DNA from: Alphaproteobacteria bacterium
Lineage (GTDB): Bacteria; Pseudomonadota; Alphaproteobacteria; Micropepsales; Micropepsaceae
DNA: 64,000 bases
NCBI GenBank assembly: GCA_947475445.1
Contig: CANJLC010000002.1
Span: 206,939-270,938 of the forward strand
Reading direction: 5' to 3'
The translations under genes were made by a program, and so were the position numbers. Below, one piece after another: positions 10,139 to 19,367 of this stretch. Under the pieces are notes generated by a model, which had not been told where the DNA came from, made no database searches, and worked only from the letters and a program-made list of their open reading frames with translations. Every line of letters starts with the position of its first letter. Within the stretch, counting starts at the first letter, position 1.

Positions 10139-10531
10139 GTGCATCGTTTTGCGCTCGCCGGAATTTTTGCCGTTCTTTCCACGCTCGCATTTTTCGGCTG
10201 CGCCAACGCGCAGGACGCCCCTGCACCTGCTGCCGCTGCGCCCTCTGCTGCTCCCGCCGATGGCGGCGCCGCGCTGGCAGCCGATGAGTCCTACAAGCGC
10301 CTGCCGCCCGGCGAGGGCCGCGACACCAAGATCCGCGTCTGCTCGGTCTGTCATGACCCCGAGCGCGCCGCCGACGAACGCCGCGACCTGGAAGGGTTCC
10401 AGGCGCTGATGAGCGAGATGCAGGGCAATGGCGCGGCCGCCACGGGAGAAGAGTTCGAGAAGATTGCGCAGTACCTGGCCAAGTCCTTCCCGCCGGGAAA
10501 GCCCAAGGATGCCGCACCGCCGGCGCCCTGA
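10139..10531 (+). CDS. Small secreted CxxCH (c-type cytochrome-like) protein
   Basis: About 130 residues: a signal peptide with a possible lipobox-like stretch (TLAFFGCANAQ), an Ala/Pro-rich linker, then VCSVCHDPE, a CxxCH haem-attachment motif, and ALMSEMQGNG, which could supply the axial Met. It is shorter than most mono-haem cytochromes, so electron-carrier function is inferred. GTG 10139 is chosen because AAGGAG lies 6 bases ahead of it; TTG 10133 is the alternative. A terminator follows. Confidence 0.7.
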   Translation: MHRFALAGIFAVLSTLAFFGCANAQDAPAPAAAAPSAAPADGGAALAADESYKRLPPGEGRDTKIRVCSVCHDPERAADERRDLEGFQALMSEMQGNGAAATGEEFEKIAQYLAKSFPPGKPKDAAPPAP

Positions 10532-10573
10532 CTTATCTGTAATCTGAAAATTCGTTGTGCAGCTTTGCGCGTG

Positions 10574-10596
10574 CCTGCGCGGAGTGCGGGTTTTTT
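10574..10596 (+). terminator. Rho-independent terminator after the cytochrome-like gene
   Basis: Seven-pair stem (CCTGCGC with GTGCGGG, two G-T pairs), 3-base loop, then six T residues at 10591-10596. It lies 43 bases after the stop codon and separates this gene from the receptor array. Confidence 0.55.
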
Positions 10597-10722
10597 CGCG
10601 ATTTGTTGCAAAAGTGTGTCGGGGCATTGCGCGCCGGGGGGTTGGCAAAGACCCGGGGTTAACTCAATTTGCGCAACACCGCCTTTCAAGGCGGATGAAA
10701 AAAGACGGAAAATTCAGGGCGC

Positions 10723-12745
10723 ATGCGCGGTCGGTCGGGGCAGGGGTTCGGGGCATGCTTGCCCGCGGCAGGACGCGGCCTTGCGGTCCTGTTGCTGCTG
10801 ATCGCGCCGATGCATGCCGCGCGGGCGCAAACCGATATCCGCGATCACATCACCGCCTATGCGCCGGCTTTTTTCGCGGCCCAGCAACCGTCCAGCGCGC
10901 TGGAGATGGTCAACCTCCTGCCGGGCTTCACCCTGGTGGAAGGCGACACCAATGTGCGCGGCTATTCCGGCGCCATCGGCAATGTGCTGATTGACGGCCG
11001 CCCGCCCGCCAGCAAGCAGGACACGCTGTCCGATACGCTCAAGCGCATTCCTTCCAATTCGGTGGGCCATGTTGAACTGATGCGGCCGGGCGTGGCCGGC
11101 ATCGACATGCAGGGCTATGCGCTTCTCGCCAATGTGGTGCGCAAGGTTTCCACCGCGCCGCGCATCCGGCTGGAAGCCGAATACATGCAATATCCCCACG
11201 GCAAATCCGCGCCCAAATGGGCGGGCGAGATTTCGCTGGGCAAGACCTATGTGCTGGACCTGCAGGGTTCGATCTACCGCGACATCCTGGTGCCGTTCGG
11301 GTACGGCTCGAAGAACCGCTACCGCTCCGATGGCAGCCCGCTGCAGCTCGCCAACTATGACCATCCCAAGTACCAGGACACGTGGTTGCTGCAGGGCACC
11401 TATCGCATGCCGTTGCTGGGCGGCAATTTCCGCGTCAACGGCCTGGTCAATGACGGCCGCGCCATCGGCGTGATCGACGAGCAGGATTTCTATCCCGTGC
11501 GTACCTTCAGCGGCGGCGGCGAGCGCGAGATGCGCAGCAACAACGAATTCGGCGTCCAATACACCCATCCAATGTGGGGCGGGGCAGAGGTGGAGGTCAT
11601 CGGCATCCGCCGCAGCACCAACCTGCACCTGGCCCAGGGCGTGACGGCGGCCGGCAGGCCACAGCGTGCTGCGCCAGAAACTGGACGACTGGAACTTCGA
11701 AATGGGCGTGGAAGGCGCGCTCAATGGCATGAACAACCGCATCGCCTGGCGCAATCAGGGGGTGCTGGTGCCGCTGCCCAGCGCAAACGTCAAGCTGTAC
11801 GAAATCCGCGGCGAGGGTTTCCTCAAGGCCACCTGGCATGTGCTTCCCGAACTGACGCTGGAGGCGGGCAGCCGCTATGAAAAGTCCCAGCTCAAGCAGC
11901 AGGGCGACACGGTGCGCACGCGCAAGCTCTCCTATCTCAAGCCCAGTGCGCTGGTGACCTGGGAATTTGCCCCCAGCGACGAAGTCCGGCTAGGCTATGA
12001 GCGCCAGGCCGGCCAGCTCGACTTCAACAATTTCGTCTCATCGGTCAATCTCAGCCAGGGCCAGGTGTCCAGCGGCAATCCCAATTTGCGTCCTTATACG
12101 CTGTGGCAGACCGAACTGGCCTGGGAGCATCGCTTCTCGCCCGGCTCGCTGACGCTGACGGCGCGCGACCAGCGCATTTCCGATACTTATGACCGCATCA
12201 TGCTGGCCTCGGCGGCGGGCTTGCTCGACGCGCTGGGCAATGTCGGCAGTGGCAAGCGCCGCGAGTTCCAGGCCAATTTCAACATGCCGATGGACTGGGC
12301 CAATCCGGCCCTGGCGGGCGTCACCATCCAAGGCAGCTGGCTCAGGCGCTTCAGCAGCGTGATGGATCCGCTGACCGGCGAGGAACGCCGCATCTCCGGC
12401 GACAATGGCACCGAAGGCAAGGTCACCATCACCAAGGACGTGCCCGCCGCGCGCATGCGTTACGGCGTCACCTACACTCACTCCGTGGACAAGCCGAACT
12501 GGCGCTTCAACGAATTCATGCGCAACCTCAACCCCGAATTCATCGACGCCTTTGTCGAGTACAAGCCGGCGCCGGACTGGCAGATAAGGCTGATCGGGGA
12601 AAACCTCACCGACCGGCCCATAAGCCGCATCCGCGACGTCTATGCCGGTCCGCGCAACAGCGCCGCCAAGAATTACATAGAGTTTAATCCCGAGGACACG
12701 GGCATGCGGGTGGGCCTCAATATCCAGCACACCTTGGGCCAATAG
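10723..12745 (+). pseudogene. TonB-dependent receptor, array copy 1, frameshifted
   Basis: Outer-membrane receptor with a plug domain and beta-barrel, truncated by a frameshift. The N-terminal frame (10723 to about 11655) has a leader ending HAARAQ and the plug motifs LLPGFTLVEGD, RGYSGAIGNVLIDGRPPAS and GIDMQGYALLANVV. The barrel continues in another frame from about 11657 (SVLRQKL) to 12745, ending LNIQHTLGQ. Aligned with copy 2, the junction near 11650-11663 lacks a net 14 bases, which accounts for the shift. All other segments align without stops, so the lesion looks recent or is a sequencing error. Confidence 0.82.
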
Positions 12746-12746
12746 A

Positions 12747-12784
12747 GGCAAAATCGGGGCGCCAAGGCCGTTTTGCCGATTTTT
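12747..12784 (+). terminator. Possible rho-independent terminator after receptor copy 1
   Basis: Immediately after the stop codon, GGCAAAA (12747-12753) pairs with TTTTGCC (12771-12777), with further partial pairing inside, and a run of five T residues follows at 12780-12784. The loop is long, so confidence is limited. Confidence 0.4.
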
Positions 12785-12830
12785 GCGACAAAGCTTTACA
12801 AGCTTTTGCCCATGGTGGCCCCCAAGCCAC

Positions 12831-12857
12831 TGGAAAAACACCATAAACATGGCATAA
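12831..12857 (+). promoter_or_regulatory. Shared promoter-like motif before receptor copy 2
   Basis: TGGAAA, a 15-base spacer and GCATAA, followed by CGG. The same layout (TGGnnA, 16 bases, GCATAA, GGG) precedes copies 3 and 5, so it is probably the promoter of this array. It lies about 61 bases upstream of the start codon. The sigma factor is not identified. Confidence 0.5.
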
Positions 12858-12917
12858 CGGCTAATGTTGCTGATAATTGCGTCGGCGCAGGGGCCGACGA
12901 AGAGGGATTGAAACCAG

Positions 12918-15002
12918 GTGTTTAAACGCCCGCATGGACCGGTGCTGGTCTTTGCTGCGCTTCTCGCTGCCGCCCCTGCCGGGGCGCAAACGGAAATCCG
13001 CGAGCACGTTACCGCCTATCCCCCCGCCTATTTCGCCGGCAACCAGCCATCATCGGCGCTGGACATGGCCAACCTGCTGCCGGGCTTCACCCTGGTGGAA
13101 GGCGACAGCAATGTGCGCGGTTATTCCGGCGCGGTCGGCAATGTGCTGGTCGACGGCCGCCCGCCGGCTTCCAAACAGGACAAGCTGTCCGACATCCTCA
13201 AGCGCATTCCCGCCAGTGCGGTGGAACGCGTCGAGCTGCTGCGTCCCGGCGTGGCGGGCATCGACATGCAGGGCTATGCGCTGCTGGCCAATGTGGTGCG
13301 CAAGGTCTCGACGGCGCCGCGCATCCGCGCCGAAGTGGAATATCTGCAGTTCGGCCACGGCAAATCCTCGCCCAAATGGGCGGGTGAAATCTCGCTGGGG
13401 CAGACCTATGTGCTGGACCTGCAAGGCTCGATCAGCCGTGAGATTGCCGGCGGTGGGGGTGGCCCGGGCGGTGGCGGCGGCGGCGGTGCCGGCGGCGGCG
13501 GCCCGACCGGCTACGGCGTCAAGAACCGTTTCAAGCCGGACGGCAGTCCGCTCCTGCTCAATACCTTCGATCATCCGCGCTACAACGACATCTGGCTGGT
13601 GTCCGGCACCTGGCGCCAGCCCTTGCTGGGCGGGGCGCTGCGTTTCAACGCCCTGGTCAACGAGAACCGCGGCCGCGGCGTCATCGACCAGCAGGACTAC
13701 TATCCTGCCATCAGCCGTACCGGCGGCAGCGAACGCGAGAACAGGTCCGCCAACGAATTCGGCATTCAATATACCCATGCCCTGTGGCCGGGCGCGGAAG
13801 CCGAAGCGATCGGCATCCGCCGCAGCACCAATTTCCACCAGACCCAGACCCAGACCTCCACCACCAGCACTCTGCAGGCGATCAAGGCGGCAGGCACCGA
13901 CGAAAGCATCCTGCGCAGCGTGCTGCGCCTGCGTGGCGGCAGCTGGAGCTTGGAGAGCGGCGTGGAAGGGGCGCTGAACGGCCTCGACAACCGCATCGCC
14001 TATCGCAGCAATGGCACGCTCATTCCGCTGCCCTCCGCCAATGTCAAAGTCTCGGAAGTGCGCGGTGAGGGTTTCCTGATCGGCACCTGGCATGTGCTGC
14101 CGGTGCTGACGCTGGAAGCCGGCGCGCGCTATGAAATGTCCCAGCTCAAGCAGCAGGGCGACGCCATCCTGACCCGCAAGCTCTCCTATCTCAAGCCGCA
14201 TGGCCTGCTCACCTGGAATGTCACCGGCAGCGACGAGCTGCGTTTCCTTTATGAACGCCAGGCGGGCCAGCTGGACTTCAACAATTTCGTGTCCTCGGTG
14301 CAGATTTCCCAGGGCAATGTGCAGGGCGGCAATCCCAACCTGAAGCCTTATACCCAATGGGTATCCGAACTGACCTGGGAGCATCGCTTCGCCCAGGGCT
14401 CTCTGGTGCTGACGGCGCGCGACGAGCGCATTTCCAACGCGGTGGACCGCATCATGCTGAGTTCGCCCGCTGGTCTGCTGGACGCGGTGGGCAATGTCGG
14501 CTCCGGCAAGCGCCAGGAATTCCAGGCCAGCTACAATGTCCCGCTGGACTGGGTCGCGCCCCTGTTCAGCGGCACGACGGTGCAGGGCAGCTTCCTCAAG
14601 CGCTTCACCCATGTCACCGATCCCCTGACGGGCGAGGGTCGCCGGATCTCGATGGAGAACGATCCCGAGGGCAAGGTGACCGTCACCAAGGATGTGCCCG
14701 CCGTGCATATGCGCTGGGGCGTCACCTTCGCCAACCAGAGCGAACGCCGTTCCTTCCGCTTCAACGAACTGGGGCGCAACCACCAGGCCGAGAATTTCGA
14801 CGCCTTTGTCGAATACAAGCCCGCGCCCGGCTGGCAGATCCGCCTGTTCGGCGAGAATCTCACCGACCGGCCCCAGACCCGTATTCGCCGCGTCTTTGCC
14901 GGGCCGCGAAACCTGTTCCCCGTCGAGACCTACACCGAGTTCAATCCCCAGAGTCAGGGTACCCGGATCGGCCTGAACATCCAGCACACCTTCGGGGAAT
15001 GA
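12918..15002 (+). CDS. TonB-dependent receptor, array copy 2
   Basis: Predicted outer-membrane active transporter energised by TonB-ExbBD; the ligand is unknown. 694 residues: a leader (VFAALLAAAPAGAQ), a compact plug domain (MANLLPGFTLVEGDSNVRG, NVLVDGRPPASKQDKLSDIL, LLRPGVAGIDMQGYALLANV), then a beta-barrel ending in the terminal strand IGLNIQHTFGE. No classical TonB box is evident after the leader. Between plug and barrel it carries a run of almost pure glycine (residues about 178-197, 13450-13510) that the other copies lack. GTG start. Closest in sequence to copy 1. Confidence 0.9.
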   Translation: MFKRPHGPVLVFAALLAAAPAGAQTEIREHVTAYPPAYFAGNQPSSALDMANLLPGFTLVEGDSNVRGYSGAVGNVLVDGRPPASKQDKLSDILKRIPASAVERVELLRPGVAGIDMQGYALLANVVRKVSTAPRIRAEVEYLQFGHGKSSPKWAGEISLGQTYVLDLQGSISREIAGGGGGPGGGGGGGAGGGGPTGYGVKNRFKPDGSPLLLNTFDHPRYNDIWLVSGTWRQPLLGGALRFNALVNENRGRGVIDQQDYYPAISRTGGSERENRSANEFGIQYTHALWPGAEAEAIGIRRSTNFHQTQTQTSTTSTLQAIKAAGTDESILRSVLRLRGGSWSLESGVEGALNGLDNRIAYRSNGTLIPLPSANVKVSEVRGEGFLIGTWHVLPVLTLEAGARYEMSQLKQQGDAILTRKLSYLKPHGLLTWNVTGSDELRFLYERQAGQLDFNNFVSSVQISQGNVQGGNPNLKPYTQWVSELTWEHRFAQGSLVLTARDERISNAVDRIMLSSPAGLLDAVGNVGSGKRQEFQASYNVPLDWVAPLFSGTTVQGSFLKRFTHVTDPLTGEGRRISMENDPEGKVTVTKDVPAVHMRWGVTFANQSERRSFRFNELGRNHQAENFDAFVEYKPAPGWQIRLFGENLTDRPQTRIRRVFAGPRNLFPVETYTEFNPQSQGTRIGLNIQHTFGE

Positions 15003-15091
15003 GCCCCGGCGCGCCGCTGGCACGCCCAAACAGTGGCAACATTACACGGGCGCAACGGGCCGGAACCCGTTGATTCTTGCCGCGGGTTTTC

Positions 15092-15119
15092 TGGATATCA
15101 ACGGCAAATCTGGGCATAA
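15092..15119 (+). promoter_or_regulatory. Shared promoter-like motif before receptor copy 3
   Basis: TGGATA, 16 bases, GCATAA, then GGG, matching the elements upstream of copies 2 and 5. The distance to the ATG is about 48 bases. Confidence 0.5.
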
Positions 15120-15166
15120 GGGCATCCTGGCGTAATCTGACGAATCAAAGGGCAAGAGCCGAGGGG

Positions 15167-17194
15167 ATGTATAAGCCGTTTTGCAGGGCCCTGGCGCTGC
15201 TTGCCCTTTTGTCATGCCCGGCGCTTGCGCAAACGGACGTGCGCGAGCATGTCACCGGCTATGCGCCGTCCTATTTCGCCGGTTCTTCTCCCGCCTCGGC
15301 GCTGGAGATGGTCAACCTGCTGCCGGGCTTCAACCTGGTGGAAGCCGATACCTCCGTGCGCGGCTATTCCGGCGCCCAGGGCAATGTGCTGATCGACGGA
15401 CGCCCGCCGGCCTCCAAGCAGGACAAGCTTTCCGACACGCTCAAGCGCATTCCCGCCGCCAGCGTCGAGCGTATCGAACTGATGCGCCCCGGCACCGAAG
15501 GCATCGACATGCAGGGCTATGCGCTGCTGGCCAATGTGGTGCGCAAGGTTTCGACTGCGGCGCGCATGCGCACCGAAGTGCAGTATGTGGCGTTTCGCCA
15601 TGGACAGAACGCCCCCAAGCTGGCGGGCGAAATGTCCATCGGCAAAACCTATGTGCTGGACCTGTCGGCCCAGATGTATCGCGACGTCAAGACCGACCCT
15701 TTCGGCTATGGCCCGCGCAACCGCTACAAGCAGGATCTCGTCACCCCGATCCTGCTGGCCGATTACTCCCATCCCAAATATGAGAATATCTGGACAGTGC
15801 TGGGCGGCTGGCGCCAGCCGCTGATGGGAGGGGCGCTGCGCCTGAATGGGCTGTACCGGGGCTCCCGTTCCATGGGCAAGATCGACGAGAAAATCAGCTT
15901 CCCGTCCGTGCAGCGCAAGCTGGGAGAGGAGCGCGAAATGCGCTTCGCCAACGAGGCGGGCCTGCAATACACCCATCCTTTGTGGGCGGGCGGCGAGGGC
16001 GAGCTGATCGGCATCCGCCGTTCCACGGGTGAATATACCACCCAGAGCACCTTTGATCCCCTGGGCGATACAAGCCAGACCAGGAAGGCCCATACCAGCG
16101 AAACCATCGCGCGCCTGGTGGAGCGCCAGCGCGGTGGAAACTGGAGCACGGAGTCGGGCGTGGAAGGCACGCTCAACACGCTGGACAATGCCGTGTCCTT
16201 CAAGGTCCTGGGCGTGCCGATTGTCCTGCCGGCGGGCAGGGTGCGCCTGTCGGAACGGCGCATCGAGGGTTTCACCGAGGGCACCTGGCATGTCCTGCCC
16301 ACCGTGGCGCTGGAAGCCGGCGCGCGCTACGAAATCTCCTTTTTCAAGCAGCAGGGCGACAATTCCCTGAGCGAGCCCCTGGGCTATCTCAAGCCGCGCG
16401 CCCAGGTGAGCTGGAATGTAACGCCGTCCGACGAGCTCAGGCTCCTTTATGAGCGCGAAGCCGGCCAGCTCAATTTCAACAATTTCGTCACCACCATCCA
16501 GATCGCCTCGCTGCAGGTCCAGGCGGGCAACGTCAATCTGGTGCCCTACACCCAGTGGAAGACCGAGCTGACCTGGGAGCATCGCTTCAAGAGCGGCTCG
16601 CTGGTGCTGCGCGCCCGCGACGAGGCGATCAAGAACACTTGGGACCGCATTCTCTTCGTCGCGCCCACCGGGGCCTTCGACGCGCTGGGCAATGTCGGCG
16701 ATGGTCGGCGTCAGACGCTGATCGCCAACCTCAATTTGCCGCTTGATTTCCTGGGCGTGGAGGGTTTCACCCTGCAGGCCAACGGCACGCTGCGCTCCAG
16801 CCATGTCATTGATCCCATTACCCGCCAGCGGCGGCGCATTTCCGAAGACGTGCCGTCGGAGGGCGCCGCCACGCTGACCGACGACATCTCGTCCCTGCAC
16901 CTGCGCTGGGGCGTGACCTTCACCCAGCAGCTTGACCGCTGGGGCTACCGGTTCAACGAGATCCAGAACAATCACGCGATGGAGAGCGTCGACGCCTTCA
17001 TCGAATACAAGCCCGATCCGCAATGGCTGATCCGCTTCTTCGGCGAAGGCCTGATGGACCGGCCCGGCGGGAACCGGACCCGCTTTATCTGGAGCGGCCC
17101 GCGCAACATCGCCCCCTTTGCCTATGCGGAACGGCGGCCGGCCAACAACGGCGCCCGCCTCGGCCTGAATATCCAGAGGACTTTTGGCAATTGA
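15167..17194 (+). CDS. TonB-dependent receptor, array copy 3
   Basis: 675 residues, same family: leader (LALLALLSCPALAQ), plug (MVNLLPGFNLVEADTSVRG, GNVLIDGRPPASKQDKLSD, MRPGTEGIDMQGYALLANVV) and a barrel ending LGLNIQRTFGN. The ATG at 15167 directly follows GAGGGG and gives the leader; the frame is open for 90 bases upstream but without a signal-like N-terminus. Copy 4 begins 25 bases after its stop, so copies 3 and 4 are likely one transcript. Copies 3, 4 and 5 share the EADT-SVRGYSGAQ version of the plug, unlike copies 1 and 2. Confidence 0.9.
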   Translation: MYKPFCRALALLALLSCPALAQTDVREHVTGYAPSYFAGSSPASALEMVNLLPGFNLVEADTSVRGYSGAQGNVLIDGRPPASKQDKLSDTLKRIPAASVERIELMRPGTEGIDMQGYALLANVVRKVSTAARMRTEVQYVAFRHGQNAPKLAGEMSIGKTYVLDLSAQMYRDVKTDPFGYGPRNRYKQDLVTPILLADYSHPKYENIWTVLGGWRQPLMGGALRLNGLYRGSRSMGKIDEKISFPSVQRKLGEEREMRFANEAGLQYTHPLWAGGEGELIGIRRSTGEYTTQSTFDPLGDTSQTRKAHTSETIARLVERQRGGNWSTESGVEGTLNTLDNAVSFKVLGVPIVLPAGRVRLSERRIEGFTEGTWHVLPTVALEAGARYEISFFKQQGDNSLSEPLGYLKPRAQVSWNVTPSDELRLLYEREAGQLNFNNFVTTIQIASLQVQAGNVNLVPYTQWKTELTWEHRFKSGSLVLRARDEAIKNTWDRILFVAPTGAFDALGNVGDGRRQTLIANLNLPLDFLGVEGFTLQANGTLRSSHVIDPITRQRRRISEDVPSEGAATLTDDISSLHLRWGVTFTQQLDRWGYRFNEIQNNHAMESVDAFIEYKPDPQWLIRFFGEGLMDRPGGNRTRFIWSGPRNIAPFAYAERRPANNGARLGLNIQRTFGN

Positions 17195-17219
17195 CAAGAA
17201 GGTATCGCAGAGACAGACG

Positions 17220-19259
17220 ATGAGAAAATTTCGGGACGGCGCATTGGCGGTGCTTGCCCTCCTGCCGCTTGCTTTGCCCACCCCTGCCACGGCGCAGACC
17301 GAAGTGCGTGAACATGTCACTGCCTATGCTCCGGCCTATTTCGCCAGTTCCGAACCGCCTTCGGCGCTGGAAATGGTCAATCTGCTGCCGGGCTTCAATC
17401 TGGTGGAAGCCGACACCACAGTCCGCGGCTATTCCGGTGCCCAGGGCAATGTTCTGATCGATGGCCGCCCGCCCGCCTCCAAGCAGGACAAGCTCTCCGA
17501 CACTTTGAAGCGAATTCCCGCCGCCGGCATCGACCATATCGAGCTGATGCGCCCCGGCACGGCGGGCATCGACATGCAGGGCTATCCCCTGATTGCAAAC
17601 ATCGTGCGCAAGATTTCCACCGCCCCGCGCATGCGCGTGGAGATCGAGGACGAGTTTTTCCGCCATGGCCAGTCCGCGCCCAAGCTGGCAGGCGAAATCT
17701 CCATCGGCAAGACCCGGGTGCTGGACATTTCGGCCCAGATGTACCGCAACATCAAGCTCGGTGCGTTCGGCGATGGGCCGCGCAATTATTACAAGCAGGA
17801 TTTCGTCACGCCGATCCTGCTGGCCGATTTCTCCCATCCCAAATATGAGAATATCTGGACCCTGCTGGGCACCTACCGCCAGCCGCTCTGGGGCGGTGCC
17901 GTGCGCATCAACGGGCTTTACCGGGATGCGCGCACGTCGGGCAAGTCGGATGAGCAGGACTATTTCCCCAAGGTCATTCGCAAATTCGGCGCGGAACGCG
18001 AGGTGCGTTTCGCAAATGAATTCGGCCTGCAATATACGCATGGCTTGTGGACGGGCGGGGAGGGCGAACTGATTGCCATCCGGCGCGGCAATGGCGAAGT
18101 CATCAACCAGAGCAATTTCGATCCCGCGGGCGAGACCCGTTCATCCAAGAAAGACCATACCGGCGAGACCATCCTGCGCCTGGTGGAGCGCCAGCGTGGC
18201 CAGGGCTGGAACACCGAGGCGGGCGTGGAAGGAACGCTCAACACCCTGGACAACACTGTCAGCTTCCAACAGCTGGGCAAGGTGATCGTGCTGCCCGCGG
18301 CCGATGTTCGGCTGCAGGAGCAGCGCGCCGAGGGATTCCTCAACGGCACCTGGCACATTCTTCCCGTTCTGGCACTGGAGGCAGGCGCACGCTATGAGAT
18401 GTCATTCTTCAAGCAGCGAGGCGACAGCGTCCTGACAGAGACGCTGGGCTATCTCAAACCGCGCGCGGAATTGACCTGGAATGTTCTGCCCACCGATGAA
18501 CTGCGCCTCAGCTATGCCCGCGAGGCCAGCCAGCTCAATTTCGGCAATTTTGTCACCAACGTCCAGGTGGCATCGCTGCAGATACAGGCGGGCAACGTCA
18601 ATTTGGTGCCTTACACAGAATGGAAAGCCGAATTGACCTGGGAACATCGCTTCCAGGCGGGCTCGGTGGTCCTCAGCGCACGCGATGAGGCCATCAAGGA
18701 TACCTGGGACCAGATTGGCTTCGTCTCGTCCACCGGCACGTTTGATGCCCTGGGCAATGTCGGCCCCGGCCGCCGCCATACCCTGACCGCCAACGTCAAA
18801 TTGCCGCTCGACTTTATGTACCTGGACGGTTTCACGCTACAGGCCAGCGGCAATTTGCGTTACAGCCACGTGATCGATCCAACCACGCACGAGCGGCGGC
18901 GGATTTCCAACGACGTGCCCTCGGACGGTGTAGCCACGCTGACCGACGATATTTCCTCGTGGAATCTGCGCTGGGGGGTGACGTTTACCCAGCAACTGGA
19001 CCGCTGGACCTACAAGTTCAACGAAATCCAGGGCGGCCACGAGATGGAGCAGGTTGACGTCTTCATTGAATACAAGCCCCAGCCGGACTGGCAGATCCGC
19101 TTCTTCGGCGAAGATTTGATGGACCGGCCGGCCCAAAACCGGGTGCGCTATACCTGGACTGGACCGCGGCCCACGGCGCCCTACTTCCATACCGAATGGC
19201 GCCCGGCTAGGAACGGTCCCCGCTTCGGCCTCAATATCCAAAGGACTTTTGGCAATTGA
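17220..19259 (+). CDS. TonB-dependent receptor, array copy 4
   Basis: 679 residues: leader (AVLALLPLALPTPATAQ), plug (MVNLLPGFNLVEADTTVRG, GIDMQGYPLIANIVRKIST) and a barrel ending GLNIQRTFGN. ATG 17220 is chosen because the leader starts there; a TTG 36 bases upstream overlaps copy 3. No separate promoter motif of the array type is seen before it, in line with co-transcription from copy 3. Confidence 0.9.
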   Translation: MRKFRDGALAVLALLPLALPTPATAQTEVREHVTAYAPAYFASSEPPSALEMVNLLPGFNLVEADTTVRGYSGAQGNVLIDGRPPASKQDKLSDTLKRIPAAGIDHIELMRPGTAGIDMQGYPLIANIVRKISTAPRMRVEIEDEFFRHGQSAPKLAGEISIGKTRVLDISAQMYRNIKLGAFGDGPRNYYKQDFVTPILLADFSHPKYENIWTLLGTYRQPLWGGAVRINGLYRDARTSGKSDEQDYFPKVIRKFGAEREVRFANEFGLQYTHGLWTGGEGELIAIRRGNGEVINQSNFDPAGETRSSKKDHTGETILRLVERQRGQGWNTEAGVEGTLNTLDNTVSFQQLGKVIVLPAADVRLQEQRAEGFLNGTWHILPVLALEAGARYEMSFFKQRGDSVLTETLGYLKPRAELTWNVLPTDELRLSYAREASQLNFGNFVTNVQVASLQIQAGNVNLVPYTEWKAELTWEHRFQAGSVVLSARDEAIKDTWDQIGFVSSTGTFDALGNVGPGRRHTLTANVKLPLDFMYLDGFTLQASGNLRYSHVIDPTTHERRRISNDVPSDGVATLTDDISSWNLRWGVTFTQQLDRWTYKFNEIQGGHEMEQVDVFIEYKPQPDWQIRFFGEDLMDRPAQNRVRYTWTGPRPTAPYFHTEWRPARNGPRFGLNIQRTFGN

Positions 19260-19283
19260 CAGGCTTGTAAACCCTGGTTCGGC

Positions 19284-19311
19284 TGGCTAACCGCAAAAAA
19301 TCTAGGCATAA
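19284..19311 (+). promoter_or_regulatory. Shared promoter-like motif before receptor copy 5
   Basis: TGGCTA, 16 bases, GCATAA, then GGG; same layout as before copies 2 and 3. The element sits about 57 bases upstream of the ATG, which has its own AAGGA ribosome site. Confidence 0.5.
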
Positions 19312-19367
19312 GGGTCACAGGCGCGTAGGCCATAGATATAAAGCAGGGCAGGGACAGCAGAAGGACA

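Noticed and set aside
12900..12960. A TonB box at the N-terminus of the mature receptors
   Set aside because: The sequence after the leader (QTEIREHVTAY) has no ETVIV-like motif; I could not assign one.
13050..15029. Minus-strand open frame of 659 codons opposite receptor copy 2 (and similar ones opposite copies 3 and 5)
   Set aside because: Their length follows from the codon pattern of the receptors; they recur in every copy and have no start signals or domains.
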